Below are positions 26,058-35,559 of a stretch of 64,000 nt of DNA, piece after piece. The notes beneath the pieces were generated by a model that searched no databases, had not been told where the DNA came from, and was given only the letters and a program-made list of their open reading frames with translations. The first letter of the stretch is position 1. Each line of letters opens with the position of its first letter. The DNA lies in contig CP007051.1 of the NCBI GenBank assembly GCA_000517565.1, positions 643,039 through 707,038 of the forward strand, given 5' to 3'. The position numbers and the translations under genes were made by a program. Source of the stretch: Desulfurella acetivorans A63. GTDB taxonomy: Bacteria > Campylobacterota_A > Desulfurellia > Desulfurellales > Desulfurellaceae.

Positions 26058-26607
26058 TTAAAACCTCACTAAAAAAATGGTTTGAATCCATAATTATTGG
26101 GTTTTTGCAAATATCAAAACAAGCACCAGAAAGCTTCAAAAAATCATGCTTTGCGCATACACAAAAGTAATTTTCTTTTTTCTCAAACTTTTCTACTCTT
26201 GATGTTTTTAAGAATTCCAGGCCTTCTTTTAAACTATCTGGTATGAAACTATCTGGTATGACTTTGGTATAATTAACAGCACCGATATTTTTTAAAAACT
26301 CGCTTACAACTTTTGATTTATCCCTTTCAAAAGCCAAAATCATTCTATCCAGTATTCTTTTGTTAACAAAATCACAAAAATACAAAAAAGGTGCAAGAAG
26401 CAAAACTTTTTTTGCCTTCACATAAAATGAATATTTAAGTATCAGATGGGCACCAAGTGACCAGCCGATTAGCAAATTATCTTCTAAACTTAAAATATCA
26501 GATATTTGATCAGGTCTAAAATCAACAAATGGAATAAAAAACTGTGATTTTTGAGGTATTTTATCAAAAATTTCCCTAAATCCTGCCCATCCAGAAATAA
26601 ATGTCAT
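26029..26607 (-). CDS. small alpha/beta-hydrolase, probable pimeloyl-ACP methyl ester carboxylesterase
   Basis: The 192-residue protein has the nucleophile elbow GWSLGAH (Ser about residue 50), a candidate acid in CAKHDFLKL (near 155) and a His in SNHFF (near 178), so a complete triad can be drawn. It lies between bioF and bioC with a 4-bp overlap to bioF. That is the place of the esterase that removes the methyl group from pimeloyl-ACP methyl ester (BioH, BioG, BioV and other unrelated types). Its small size is closer to BioG or BioV than to BioH. A 15-bp tandem duplication (26231-26260) gives IPDSF-IPDSL. The exact subfamily is unresolved. Confidence 0.75.
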   Translation of the reverse strand: MTFISGWAGFREIFDKIPQKSQFFIPFVDFRPDQISDILSLEDNLLIGWSLGAHLILKYSFYVKAKKVLLLAPFLYFCDFVNKRILDRMILAFERDKSKVVSEFLKNIGAVNYTKVIPDSFIPDSLKEGLEFLKTSRVEKFEKKENYFCVCAKHDFLKLSGACFDICKNPIIMDSNHFFSEVLIEHIIKKLY

Positions 26608-27758
26608 AAAGTATTTCCAAGATAAAAAAATGCATCTTTTATTAGTTCTAAGTCATTATCATCCAAATCTGCTCTTAGTGATATTCTGAGTCTTGAGGTA
26701 TTTTTAGGTACGGTTGGCGGTCTTATTGCACCTACAAATACGCCTTTTTCTAAAAGAATTTTTTGAGCAACCAAAACAGCTTTATTTGTTTTTAAAATTA
26801 CTGGTATTATTTGAGATATTGAATTTCCTACATCAAATCCGAGATTTTTCAAAAAATGTCTTACATTATCAGACATCAAAATTAATTTTTTACCAAGATG
26901 AGGGTTTTTTAAAATGTAATTTATACTTGCGAGATTTGCTCCAATAACAGCTGGTGGCAGTGAAGTTGAAAATATAAAACCTCTTGCAGTGTTTATTAAG
27001 TAATCTATTATATCTTCGCTTGATGCTACATATGCACCAAAACTACCCAGTGCTTTGGAAAATGTACCCATATGGATGTCAATTTCGCCTGACAGGCCTT
27101 CTTTGTAGGCATATCCCCTACCCTCTCCGAAAATGCCCGTTGCATGCGCTTCATCTACAATTGTGAGTGCTTCGTACTGCTTTGAGAGTCTTACTATTTC
27201 TTTTAAGGGAGCAGCATCGCCATCCATGCTAAAAATAGTATCAGTTATTATTATTTTATTTGATGTATCTTTTTTTAGGAGGTTTTCTAACATTTGCATA
27301 TCAAGGTGAGCGTATCTGTAAAATTTTGCACCAGACAGCAACATTCCATCTATAATGCTTGCATGATTAAGTTTGTCACAAAAAATAGTTGCATTTTTTG
27401 CCAATGCTTGAAGAAGTGAAATATTTGCTACATATCCACTGTTTAAAACTAAAGCTTTTTGTGTGTGTTTAAAATTGGCAACCGTTTCCTCCAGTTTTGC
27501 ATATATTTCATAGTTTCCGCTTACAATTCTTGATGCACCAGATGAGCACCCATAATTTTTTATAGATTCAATTGAGTATTGTTTTAAAAAATCATTTTCT
27601 GCAAGACCTAAATAGTTGTTTGATGAGAGATTTAAAACTTTTAGACCATTTAATTCAATGTATTTATTTGCATGATTGCTTATTTTAGGTATTGTGCGAT
27701 ATTGGTCGTTGAATTTTATGTGGTTTAAGTTTTGCTTGACTAAATCCAAAACACTCAT
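26604..27758 (-). CDS. bioF: 8-amino-7-oxononanoate synthase
   Basis: The 384-residue PLP enzyme of the alpha-oxoamine synthase family has VDEAHATGIFGEGRG (D202, H205) and the cofactor Lys in MGTFSKALGSFGAY (K235). In this biotin cluster it is BioF, joining pimeloyl-ACP and alanine. Related enzymes (glycine C-acetyltransferase, ALA synthase) share these motifs, and the neighbours decide the name. It is divergent from bioA. No Shine-Dalgarno is clear before the ATG at 27756-27758. Confidence 0.92.
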   Translation of the reverse strand: MSVLDLVKQNLNHIKFNDQYRTIPKISNHANKYIELNGLKVLNLSSNNYLGLAENDFLKQYSIESIKNYGCSSGASRIVSGNYEIYAKLEETVANFKHTQKALVLNSGYVANISLLQALAKNATIFCDKLNHASIIDGMLLSGAKFYRYAHLDMQMLENLLKKDTSNKIIITDTIFSMDGDAAPLKEIVRLSKQYEALTIVDEAHATGIFGEGRGYAYKEGLSGEIDIHMGTFSKALGSFGAYVASSEDIIDYLINTARGFIFSTSLPPAVIGANLASINYILKNPHLGKKLILMSDNVRHFLKNLGFDVGNSISQIIPVILKTNKAVLVAQKILLEKGVFVGAIRPPTVPKNTSRLRISLRADLDDNDLELIKDAFFYLGNTL

Positions 27759-27854
27759 TTTTTAAATTGTTAAGTTTAATAAATTAACATATTGACAATT
27801 AATTCTTTTACACTAATATATTAGCAATGTCAAGTTTTTAAGGAGGATTAATTC
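27759..27854. promoter_or_regulatory. divergent bioF/bioA promoter region
   Basis: Plus strand: TTGACA (27792-27797), 16 bp, TAATAT (27814-27819), then AAGGAGGA before bioA. Minus strand: TTGACA (27828-27833), 17 bp, TAAAAG (27805-27810). The two promoters overlap. A perfect 12-bp palindrome CTAATATATTAG (27812-27823) sits on the plus -10 and inside the minus spacer, and GTTAA/TTAAC form another inverted repeat near 27770-27790. A repressor such as BirA could act here, but I do not see a standard BirA box. Confidence 0.5.
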
Positions 27855-29189
27855 ATGGATTATCCTATATGGCATCCATGCTCGCAGATGAAAGATCATG
27901 AAGTATACCCAATTATTCATATCAAAAAAGCTAAAGGCGTTTATCTATACGATGAGAAAGGCAATTCTTATATTGATGGGATATCTTCTTGGTGGGTAAA
28001 TTTATTTGGACACTCAAATAAGCGTCTAAATAATGCTATAAAAAAACAGCTTGAAGTTTTAGAACAGGTAATATTCGCAGGATTTACGCATGATAAGGCA
28101 CTTGAGCTTAGCCAAAGATTATTAAAAATTGTCCCTAAAAACCTTAAAAAGATTTTTTTTGCAGAAATTGGTTCATCAGCTGTAGAAATTAGTTTAAAAT
28201 TAAGCTATCATTATTTTAAAAATATTGGAATTAAAGGCAAAAATAAGTTTGTTTATTTGGAAAATGGCTATCATGGTGAAACACTTGGTGCGCTTTCTGT
28301 AATGGGTGAGCCTCTATACAAGAATGCCTACGAAGATATTTTGATAAAAAATATAATGGTTGAGTTTCCAAACTGTTACAGATGCCCATTTGGCAAGACA
28401 AGAAACAATTGCGATGTAGAGTGCTTTAGTTTTATGGAAAAAACACTTTCAAGCAAAGCAGATTGTGTAGCTGGAGTTATTGTTGAACCACTTGTTCAAT
28501 TTGCAGGCGGTTTTAAGATGTATCCTTCAAAATACTTATCAAAGTTAAGAGAGTTAACAAAAAAACTCAATATACATTTGATACTTGATGAGATTGCAAC
28601 AGGTTTTGGAAGGACTGGTACCATGTTTGCACTTGAGCAAGCACAAATTGAACCTGATTTTTTATGTTTATCAAAAGGCATTACTAGCGGTTATTTGCCA
28701 TTATCTGTTGTACTTACTACCGATGAAATATATAATGCTTTTTATGATGATTATAGTAAAGGAAAGAATTTTTTACACTCACACAGTTATGATGGCAATG
28801 CACTTGCATGTGCTTGCGCCTGCGAAACGCTAAATATATTTGAAGATGAAAATGTCCTTGAAAATAATAAAAAGAAATACACCCTAATGAGACAATTAAT
28901 CGAAAATTACTTTAAAGATTTTGATTTTGTAGGTGACATAAGGCATACTGGATTTATTAGCGCTATTGAGTTTGTAAAAGATAAGTACACAAAAATGCCA
29001 ATTGATTCATCAATTAGGTTTGGTTTTAAGATTTATAGAAAAGCACTTGAAAAAGGTGTATTGCTTAGAAACTTAGGTGATTTAATTTACTTTTTACCAC
29101 CTTATGTTATAAGCGATTCTCAAATAGAGCAATTAGTTGAAAGTGCCTATTTTGCAACAAAAGAGGTTATAGATGAAAATTTTTGTTAG
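27855..29189 (+). CDS. bioA: adenosylmethionine--8-amino-7-oxononanoate aminotransferase
   Basis: This 444-residue class III aminotransferase has ISSWWVNLFGHSN (the WW substrate motif of BioA), YLENGYHGETLGALSVMG, ILDEIATGFGRTGTMFA and the PLP Lys in LCLSKGITSGYLPLS (K274). It makes 7,8-diaminononanoate using SAM as amino donor. Four Cys (174, 177, 186, 190) in NCYRCPFGKTRNNCDVEC form a possible metal knuckle seen in some BioA proteins. AAGGAGGA precedes the ATG. It overlaps bioD by 17 bp. Confidence 0.95.
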   Translation: MDYPIWHPCSQMKDHEVYPIIHIKKAKGVYLYDEKGNSYIDGISSWWVNLFGHSNKRLNNAIKKQLEVLEQVIFAGFTHDKALELSQRLLKIVPKNLKKIFFAEIGSSAVEISLKLSYHYFKNIGIKGKNKFVYLENGYHGETLGALSVMGEPLYKNAYEDILIKNIMVEFPNCYRCPFGKTRNNCDVECFSFMEKTLSSKADCVAGVIVEPLVQFAGGFKMYPSKYLSKLRELTKKLNIHLILDEIATGFGRTGTMFALEQAQIEPDFLCLSKGITSGYLPLSVVLTTDEIYNAFYDDYSKGKNFLHSHSYDGNALACACACETLNIFEDENVLENNKKKYTLMRQLIENYFKDFDFVGDIRHTGFISAIEFVKDKYTKMPIDSSIRFGFKIYRKALEKGVLLRNLGDLIYFLPPYVISDSQIEQLVESAYFATKEVIDENFC

Positions 29190-29745
29190 CGGTACAAATA
29201 CAAATGTAGGAAAGACGCATTTTTGCGCTTTGCTTTCTAAATATTACAAAAACATGAAAAAAAGTGTAATTTATATAAAAATTATTCAAACAGGCTACCC
29301 GGATGATGACGATGCAAAATCCGTATATGAAGCCAGTAAAGTTAAAACACAGACCTTGCTATTTGGTAAAGAGCCTGTAGCACCGTATTTTTTGTATGAA
29401 AATTTTCCTATGGATTTTGTAATAGATAAGATAAACAAAAGTAAGGCAGATGTGGTTATAATTGAAGGATCTGGAGGGTTGCTTGTGCCACTTGATAAAT
29501 CTCATACATTTGCAGATCTGGTTAGCTTGCTTAACTTAGAAACAATTATAGTTGTACCAAATAAATTGGGGTGTATTAATGATACACTGCTGAATTTGTA
29601 CTATTGCAAAACAAAAGGTATAAATTTAAAAGGTTTTGCTTTAAATGATTACTTCTTTGATGGCAATGATAATTTTGTTGCGCTTCAAGATTTGACAAAT
29701 TATGCTTTTAGATATAAATTTAAAACTGAACTGGAGGTTTTATGA
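29173..29745 (+). CDS. bioD: ATP-dependent dethiobiotin synthetase
   Basis: The 190-residue protein begins [21 protein letters not shown], the BioD P-loop. It has the substrate segment [20 protein letters not shown] and [10 protein letters not shown]. It closes the ureido ring from diaminononanoate, CO2 and ATP. The start overlaps bioA by 17 bp and the stop overlaps hemB by 4 bp. It is shorter than the usual 220 or so residues. bioB, the last enzyme, is not in this window. Confidence 0.92.
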   Translation: MKIFVSGTNTNVGKTHFCALLSKYYKNMKKSVIYIKIIQTGYPDDDDAKSVYEASKVKTQTLLFGKEPVAPYFLYENFPMDFVIDKINKSKADVVIIEGSGGLLVPLDKSHTFADLVSLLNLETIIVVPNKLGCINDTLLNLYYCKTKGINLKGFALNDYFFDGNDNFVALQDLTNYAFRYKFKTELEVL

Positions 29746-30728
29746 ATTTCCCAAAAATGAGACCCAGAAGACTAAGAAAAAATCAATATATAAGGGATTT
29801 GGTCAGACAAACAAGCTTAAGCGCAGATGATTTTATGTATCCCATTTTCGTTACATACGAAGATCATAAAAGACCCATACAATCAATGCCTGGTATTTTT
29901 CAGTTACCTTTAGAAGAAGCTAAAAAAGAAGCTAAAGAGGCATTTGATATTGGCATAAAATCGGTTATTTTGTTTGGCATACCACAAAAAAAAGATGAGT
30001 TTGGAAGTTGTGCATACGATGAAAATGGCATTATTGTAAAGGCAATTAAAGAAATAAAAGATTTTGTACCAGACCTTATAGTTGCTGCTGATGCGTGTTT
30101 TTGCGAATACACAAGCCATGGTCATTGCGGTGTGATTGATAAAAATGGTTATTTGCTAAACGATGAAACGCTTGAGCTTTTAAAAAAAGAAGCCTATGTA
30201 TATGCTAAGGCAGGCGCAGATATAATAGCGCCATCTGGTATGATAGATGGAATGGTGGGAGCAATTAGAGAAGCTCTTGATGAAAACAACTTTAAAGATA
30301 CAATTATTATGGCATATTCTGCAAAGTACGCTTCAAGCTTTTATGGTCCATTTAGAGAAGCGGCTCAATCAGCTCCTGCTTTTGGAGATAGAAAGTCTTA
30401 TCAGATGGATTATGCAAATGCTTATGAAGCCATTAAAGAAATTGAACTTGATATAGAAGAAGGTGCAGATATTATAATGGTTAAGCCTGCTTTGAGTTAT
30501 CTGGATATTATAAGAATGGTTAAAGATCGTTTTTTTTATATGCCTCTTGCTGGATACAGTGTAAGCGGTGAATATTCTTTAATAAAAGCAGCTGCCCAGA
30601 TGGGCTGGGTTGATGAGCAAAAAATTGTTGATGAAGTATTAACATCCATTAAAAGAGCTGGTTGCGACATTATAATCACATATTTTGCTAAAGAGTGGAT
30701 AAAAAGCAATAGTTTGCTTAAGATATAA
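29742..30728 (+). CDS. hemB: delta-aminolevulinic acid dehydratase (porphobilinogen synthase)
   Basis: The 328-residue protein has the metal region [14 protein letters not shown], the PSGMIDGMV segment, the Schiff-base Lys regions [16 protein letters not shown] and [13 protein letters not shown], and GYSVSGEYS. It joins two aminolevulinate molecules to make porphobilinogen for heme, siroheme or corrinoids. Cys residues at DACFCEY and HCG fit a zinc-type enzyme. It is coupled to bioD by ATGA. Confidence 0.96.
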   Translation: MNFPKMRPRRLRKNQYIRDLVRQTSLSADDFMYPIFVTYEDHKRPIQSMPGIFQLPLEEAKKEAKEAFDIGIKSVILFGIPQKKDEFGSCAYDENGIIVKAIKEIKDFVPDLIVAADACFCEYTSHGHCGVIDKNGYLLNDETLELLKKEAYVYAKAGADIIAPSGMIDGMVGAIREALDENNFKDTIIMAYSAKYASSFYGPFREAAQSAPAFGDRKSYQMDYANAYEAIKEIELDIEEGADIIMVKPALSYLDIIRMVKDRFFYMPLAGYSVSGEYSLIKAAAQMGWVDEQKIVDEVLTSIKRAGCDIIITYFAKEWIKSNSLLKI

Positions 30729-30750
30729 TTTATAAAGGGAGGTTTTAGAA

Positions 30751-32148
30751 ATGAGATTTTTTAAAAAACTGTCATTGTTAATTGTGTTAGCCGTTTTTTT
30801 AAGCGTTAATGCGTATGCTCAAACAATTAGCCTGCCAAATTTTACACCTATTGCTGAAAAAGTTCTACCTGCTGTTGTAAACATCAGTACAACGCAGGTG
30901 GTTAAAGGGAGCGTAAATCCTTTTGGAGAAATGTTTTCTAATAGCCCATTTAATGACTTTTTTAAACATTTTTTTCAAGGATTTCAGCGAAATTACAAAG
31001 CTCACTTTTTAGGTTCTGGTTTTATCATTTCAAGTAATGGGTATATTTTAACAAACTATCATGTAGTAAAAAATGCTACTGATATCAATGTAACATTAAA
31101 CACCAATGAGATATATAAGGCTAAAATTGTAGGTTATGATCCTGAAGTTGATATAGCCCTTTTAAAGATTAACCCAAGAAGGCCATTACCAACGCTTGAA
31201 CTTGGAAATTCAAATAAAATGGAAATCGGTCAATGGGTTTTGGCTGTTGGAAACCCATTCGGTTTAAGTGGTACTGTGACATCAGGTATAATTAGCGCAA
31301 AAGGCAGGGTCATCGGTGAAGGCCCCTTCGATCATTTTATACAGACAGATGCTGCAATAAACCCTGGTAACTCTGGTGGTCCACTTGTAAATATGGATGG
31401 TAAAGTAATAGGTATGAATACAGCTATTATTGCTTCGGGTCAAGGTATTGGTTTTGCTATACCATCCGATACAATAAAGTATGAACTGCCATATTTAATG
31501 AAAGGTGAAGTACCAAAAAGAGGCTGGCTTGGTGTTGGTATACAACTATTAACTCCAGAAGTAGCAGATTTACTGAAACTTAAAAGCTTAAATGGAGCTA
31601 TAGTAAATGAAGTATTTAAGAATTCACCTGCTGCAAAAGCTGGAATTGAGCCAGGTGATGTTATAGTTTCAATGAATGGTAAAAGCATTTATGCACCAGA
31701 CTTACCATATGATATAGCTTTTACAAAACCTGGGACCAAGGTAGAGCTAGGTATCATTAGAAACGGAAAGGAAATAACTAAAACAGTTATTCTGGGTCAG
31801 CGTCCACAAAAAGAAAATCAAGAACAATTAGAAACCCAGCCTAGCGTACAAAGCAGCGCATATAATACACCATATGGTTTTAGCATTGCAGCCATTAATC
31901 CTAATTTAGAGAAAATGTATAACTTAAAACAACAAAAAGGTGTTGTAATAACATCTGTTGATCCAAATTCATTTGCTGCACTTGCTGGAATCAAACCTGG
32001 TGATGTGGTAATTAAAATTGATAATGAAAATGTGTATTCAGTTGAGCAGTTTAAAAACATACTAAAACAAAAACCTAACGAAAATGTTATAAGTATGCTG
32101 TTAAAACGTGGTGAATCTACACTATTTGTAACTATTCAGAAAAGTTAA
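30751..32148 (+). CDS. degP: periplasmic serine protease, Do/HtrA family
   Basis: The 465-residue protein carries a signal peptide (MRFFKKLSLLIVLAVFLSVN, cut near AYA-Q). The trypsin-like triad is H104 (TNYHVVKN), D134 (DIALLKI) and S208 (NPGNSGGPL). Two PDZ domains follow at about residues 245-345 and 375-460. HtrA proteins degrade or refold damaged envelope proteins. GGGAGG precedes the ATG. A strong terminator follows the stop. Confidence 0.94.
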   Translation: MRFFKKLSLLIVLAVFLSVNAYAQTISLPNFTPIAEKVLPAVVNISTTQVVKGSVNPFGEMFSNSPFNDFFKHFFQGFQRNYKAHFLGSGFIISSNGYILTNYHVVKNATDINVTLNTNEIYKAKIVGYDPEVDIALLKINPRRPLPTLELGNSNKMEIGQWVLAVGNPFGLSGTVTSGIISAKGRVIGEGPFDHFIQTDAAINPGNSGGPLVNMDGKVIGMNTAIIASGQGIGFAIPSDTIKYELPYLMKGEVPKRGWLGVGIQLLTPEVADLLKLKSLNGAIVNEVFKNSPAAKAGIEPGDVIVSMNGKSIYAPDLPYDIAFTKPGTKVELGIIRNGKEITKTVILGQRPQKENQEQLETQPSVQSSAYNTPYGFSIAAINPNLEKMYNLKQQKGVVITSVDPNSFAALAGIKPGDVVIKIDNENVYSVEQFKNILKQKPNENVISMLLKRGESTLFVTIQKS

Positions 32149-32152
32149 TTTT

Positions 32153-32186
32153 AAAAGGAGAGTTTTTTAAAGCTCTCCTTTTTTTG
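32153..32186 (+). terminator. rho-independent terminator after the HtrA-family gene
   Basis: A 10-bp stem AAAAGGAGAG (32153-32162) / CTCTCCTTTT (32173-32182) with a 10-base loop is followed by further T. The T-run abuts the GAGG ribosome site of bcp, so any read-through transcript would have that site next to the hairpin. Confidence 0.85.
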
Positions 32187-32194
32187 AGGTATTT

Positions 32195-32647
32195 ATGGAT
32201 ATAAATAATAAAATAGAAAATATAAGTGCTTTGAGTACGGCTGGTGTTATTAGTTTAGATGACTATAAAGGTAAAAAAAATATTGTTTTGTATTTTTATC
32301 CAAAAGACAACACAACAGGTTGCACAAAAGAAGCTATGGATTTTAATGCTCACTTAAGTGAGTTTGAGGCTTTAGATACAGTTGTTATTGGGGTCAGTAT
32401 AGATACTATTGATTCTCATAAAAAATTTGCATCTAAGTACGATTTAAAATTTCCACTCATTACTGATTCTGATAAAAGATTAGTTGAACTATTTGATGTA
32501 ATAAAACCAGAAAGCAAAAGAGGCTCTGCGAGACGAACTACTTTTTTGATTGACAAAAATCTTAATATAGTTTACGTATGGCGTAATGTAAAAGTTTCAA
32601 ATCATGCTCAAGCGGTTATAGACAAAATTAAAGAGCTAAAATTATAA
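32195..32647 (+). CDS. bcp: thioredoxin-dependent peroxiredoxin (BCP/PrxQ type)
   Basis: The 150-residue peroxiredoxin has YFYPKDNTTGCTKEAMDF, with the peroxidatic Cys at residue 43, and RGSARRTTFLIDKN with the conserved Arg. The resolving Cys found five residues later in many PrxQ proteins is replaced by Met, so it probably works as a 1-Cys or partner-resolved enzyme. It reduces hydroperoxides. GAGG lies just before the ATG. The 3' end overlaps the convergent acetyltransferase gene by 6 bp. Confidence 0.92.
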   Translation: MDINNKIENISALSTAGVISLDDYKGKKNIVLYFYPKDNTTGCTKEAMDFNAHLSEFEALDTVVIGVSIDTIDSHKKFASKYDLKFPLITDSDKRLVELFDVIKPESKRGSARRTTFLIDKNLNIVYVWRNVKVSNHAQAVIDKIKELKL

Positions 32648-33100
32648 CTTAATGATTAAAGCCTCTTCATTGCAATCTGGAAATAAAGGACACTTTATAC
32701 AGTCTTCCCATATTTTCTTTAAAGGGAGATCTTTTTTGTTTATAAGCGTAAAACCCATTTTTTTAAAAAATTCAATTTGAGTTGTAAGTGCAAATACTTT
32801 TTCTATACCTAATGCTTTAGCTTCTTCTAGTTCTTTTTCTATTAATTTCCTGCCAAGCCCTTGTTTTTGATAATTTTCATCTATTGTAATAGTGCGAATT
32901 TCTGCTAAATTAGGATAAAAAATACGCAGACTGCTTGTTGCTATTACTTTTGAACCATCTTTTGCAATAAAAAATTCCCTTATGCGTTCAGCTATATCTT
33001 CAATGGGTCTTGGCAAGACTACATGAGTTTTAACAAATTTATCAATTAGATTTTTCATTTGAGCGCAATCAGATATTGTTGGTTTTACTATTTCAATCAT
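32642..33100 (-). CDS. GNAT-family N-acetyltransferase, probable short N-acetylglutamate synthase
   Basis: The 152-residue protein has an acetyl-CoA loop (ENYQKQGLGRKLIEKELEEAK) and the C-terminal text LPLKKIWEDCIKCPLFPDCNEEA. The latter is typical of the short, ArgA-like acetyltransferases that start arginine synthesis in several anaerobic lineages. Three Cys in that tail may bind metal. It is coupled to hisD by a 4-bp overlap, so both could serve amino acid synthesis. No other arg genes are nearby. Confidence 0.78.
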   Translation of the reverse strand: MIEIVKPTISDCAQMKNLIDKFVKTHVVLPRPIEDIAERIREFFIAKDGSKVIATSSLRIFYPNLAEIRTITIDENYQKQGLGRKLIEKELEEAKALGIEKVFALTTQIEFFKKMGFTLINKKDLPLKKIWEDCIKCPLFPDCNEEALIIKL

Positions 33101-34362
33101 AGCCTTACCTTAAGTGCCTGAGCATGCGCAAATAAACCTTCGTATTCAGCAAATTCTATGGCAAATGGTGCGTCTTTTTTCATTGACTCATAGCTGTAAT
33201 GTACTATGCTGCTTTTTTTCAAAAAGGTTTCAGCAGATAAAACGCTTGAGAACTTTGCTGTTTGAGATGTAGGCAATGTATGGTTTGGACCTGCAACATA
33301 ATCTCCTAGCGTTTCACATGAGTAATCTCCAATAAATATTGCACCAGCGTTTTTAAATGAATTCATAAAAATATATGGATCTTTTACTTGAAGTTCTAAG
33401 TGCTCTGGTGCAATTTCATCAATTATGCAACCTGCAAGATCCCTGGTAGATTTAATAAATAGGGCATTTAAAGCAGATTTTGAAGTTATATTGCTTCTAT
33501 TTGTTAATTTTGAAAGCTCAAAAAATTTTTCACTAATTTTTTTTACGCATTCATCATTAAAACTTAAATAATACACTTTTGCGTTTATATCGTGTTCTGC
33601 TTGAGATAATAAATCATATGCAGCGTATAATTTTTCGCAATTATCTGCTACAATCATTACCTCAGATGGTCCCGCAATCGAGTCTATGCCTACTTCTCCA
33701 TAAACCAATTTTTTTGCAAGAGCAACATAAATATTTCCAGGACCAGCTATAACATCCACTTTTGGTATACTTTGCGTACCATATGCTAATGCAGCTATAG
33801 CCTGAGCACCACCAACTTTAAAGACATTTTTAATATCATATAATTTTGCAATATAAAGCAATAACTCATTTATATAACCATCTTGAGCAGGAGTGCAAAT
33901 ATTTATTTCTTCTACGCCAGCCACATATGCAGGTATTATTGTCATAAGCGCAGTTGAGGGATAAAAAGCTTTTCCACCTGGTATATATAGTCCCGCTTTT
34001 TTTACGCTTGTTATTCTTGTACCCAAAATTATACCGTTTTGCTCTATAATACAGGTTTTTGGTAAAAAAGCTCTATGAAAGTTTTCTATTTTTTCTTTTG
34101 CATATAAAATTATATCTTTTTGTTTTTGTGTTATATTATTAATAGCTTGTTCAAATTCATAATCACTGACCTTTATATTATTATGATTTGCATTGAAATT
34201 ATCGAATTTCTGGCAATATTCAAACAAAGCTTCATCTTTTTTTTCTTTAATATCTTTTATAATTTGTCTAACTGTGTTTTCTTGTTCTTCATAATTATTT
34301 TGTTTTAAGTATGATTTAAGTTTGTCAATATCGTCTTTTGTGTTAATTTCAAGATAGTTCAT
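33097..34362 (-). CDS. hisD: histidinol dehydrogenase
   Basis: The 421-residue protein carries VKKAGLYIPGGKAFYPSTALMTIIPA, the signature VIAGPGNIYVALAKKLVYGEVGID, the zinc-site His in LSQAEHD, and PEHLEL followed by GPNHTLPTSQTA. It oxidises histidinol to histidine in two NAD-dependent steps. It lies 9 bp after coaBC and overlaps the acetyltransferase gene. Other his genes are not in this window. Confidence 0.96.
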   Translation of the reverse strand: MNYLEINTKDDIDKLKSYLKQNNYEEQENTVRQIIKDIKEKKDEALFEYCQKFDNFNANHNNIKVSDYEFEQAINNITQKQKDIILYAKEKIENFHRAFLPKTCIIEQNGIILGTRITSVKKAGLYIPGGKAFYPSTALMTIIPAYVAGVEEINICTPAQDGYINELLLYIAKLYDIKNVFKVGGAQAIAALAYGTQSIPKVDVIAGPGNIYVALAKKLVYGEVGIDSIAGPSEVMIVADNCEKLYAAYDLLSQAEHDINAKVYYLSFNDECVKKISEKFFELSKLTNRSNITSKSALNALFIKSTRDLAGCIIDEIAPEHLELQVKDPYIFMNSFKNAGAIFIGDYSCETLGDYVAGPNHTLPTSQTAKFSSVLSAETFLKKSSIVHYSYESMKKDAPFAIEFAEYEGLFAHAQALKVRL

Positions 34363-34371
34363 AATTTGCTC

Positions 34372-35559
34372 CTACAATAGTTTTAAAATATTATATGCAA
34401 TTTCTTTTTTAGTCATAAAAGGTAAATGTTCTATTTTGCCATCCTTAAATATTATTGTTACTTCGTTATTTAAACTCCCAAAACCAATATCTTTTCTGGA
34501 AACATCGTTTAGTACAATAAATTCTAACCCTTTTTTGTCTATTTTTGCTTTTGCATTTTCTATTAAATCATTTGTTTCTGCTGCAAAACCAATTAACTTG
34601 ATATGAGGATACTTTTCTTTTAGGGTTTTTGATATATCAGGATTTTGGATAAGTTCTAATATAAACGTGTCCTTATTTTGTCTTTTAATTTTGTAATTGC
34701 TTGTCTGCTTTGGTTTAAAATCGGAAACAGCGGCAGCCATAATTACATATGTGTCTTGTTTGCTTTTTTGTATTTGAATATCAAGTGCATTTAGCATTTC
34801 TAAGGCAGTTTTTACATTTATGCGGTTAACACCGAAAGGTGTTTCTAAATTAGAAGGGCCGCTTATTAATATGGATTCTGCACCCATATTAAAAGCCATT
34901 TGAGCCAATGCAAAACCCATTTTACCACTTGAATAATTACTAATAAAACGAACAGGATCAATTTCTTCTCTTGTAGCTGAAGCAGTTGTAATAATTGTTT
35001 TTCCCTTAAGCGATTTTTCAAAAAATACTGATTCAATACAATCTTGTATTTCTTCTACTGATGCTATATGACCTCTACCAACACTATTGCAAGCAAGCTC
35101 TCCTACCGTAGGTTCAACAAAAATAAAGCCACGTTTTTTTAGCAAAGCAATATTTTCTTGCGTTGCGGTATTTTCATACATTTTTGTGTTCATAGCTGGT
35201 GCAATAATTTTTGGTTTATCGCTTGCAAGTGTAGCCAGACTTACCGGGCAATCTGCAATTCCGTAGGCAATTTTTGCTATAATATTTGCTGTTGCTGGTA
35301 CAATGGCGATTGCATCTGCCCAATTTGCAAGTTCTATATGAGAAATGCCAAGAAAGCTGTTTTCTTGCAAAACATCAGTGTAAACTTTATTTGAGCTTAA
35401 AGACTCAAAGAGGATGCTTGATATAAATCCTTGAGCTTCTTTTGTCATGGCGACCTTTACTTCAAAGTTCTCTTTTCTTAAAGACCTAATAAGTTCGCAA
35501 GCTTTGTAAATAGCAACTGACGCACTAACGCCAATTAGTATTTTTTTGCCTTCAAACAT
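34372..35559 (-). CDS. coaBC: bifunctional phosphopantothenoylcysteine decarboxylase/phosphopantothenate--cysteine ligase
   Basis: The protein of about 395 residues has an N-terminal flavoprotein domain (ILIGVSASVAIYKACELIRSL, SHIELANWAD, APAMNTKMYEN, ACNSVGRGH) and a C-terminal ligase domain (ITTASATREEIDPVRFISNYSSGKMG, and later GFAAET and LNDVS). It makes 4'-phosphopantetheine for coenzyme A. The start MFEGKKIL (ATG 35557-35559) is chosen because GAGG lies upstream. A longer open frame reaches 35625 but lies inside the preceding gene. Confidence 0.95.
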   Translation of the reverse strand: MFEGKKILIGVSASVAIYKACELIRSLRKENFEVKVAMTKEAQGFISSILFESLSSNKVYTDVLQENSFLGISHIELANWADAIAIVPATANIIAKIAYGIADCPVSLATLASDKPKIIAPAMNTKMYENTATQENIALLKKRGFIFVEPTVGELACNSVGRGHIASVEEIQDCIESVFFEKSLKGKTIITTASATREEIDPVRFISNYSSGKMGFALAQMAFNMGAESILISGPSNLETPFGVNRINVKTALEMLNALDIQIQKSKQDTYVIMAAAVSDFKPKQTSNYKIKRQNKDTFILELIQNPDISKTLKEKYPHIKLIGFAAETNDLIENAKAKIDKKGLEFIVLNDVSRKDIGFGSLNNEVTIIFKDGKIEHLPFMTKKEIAYNILKLL

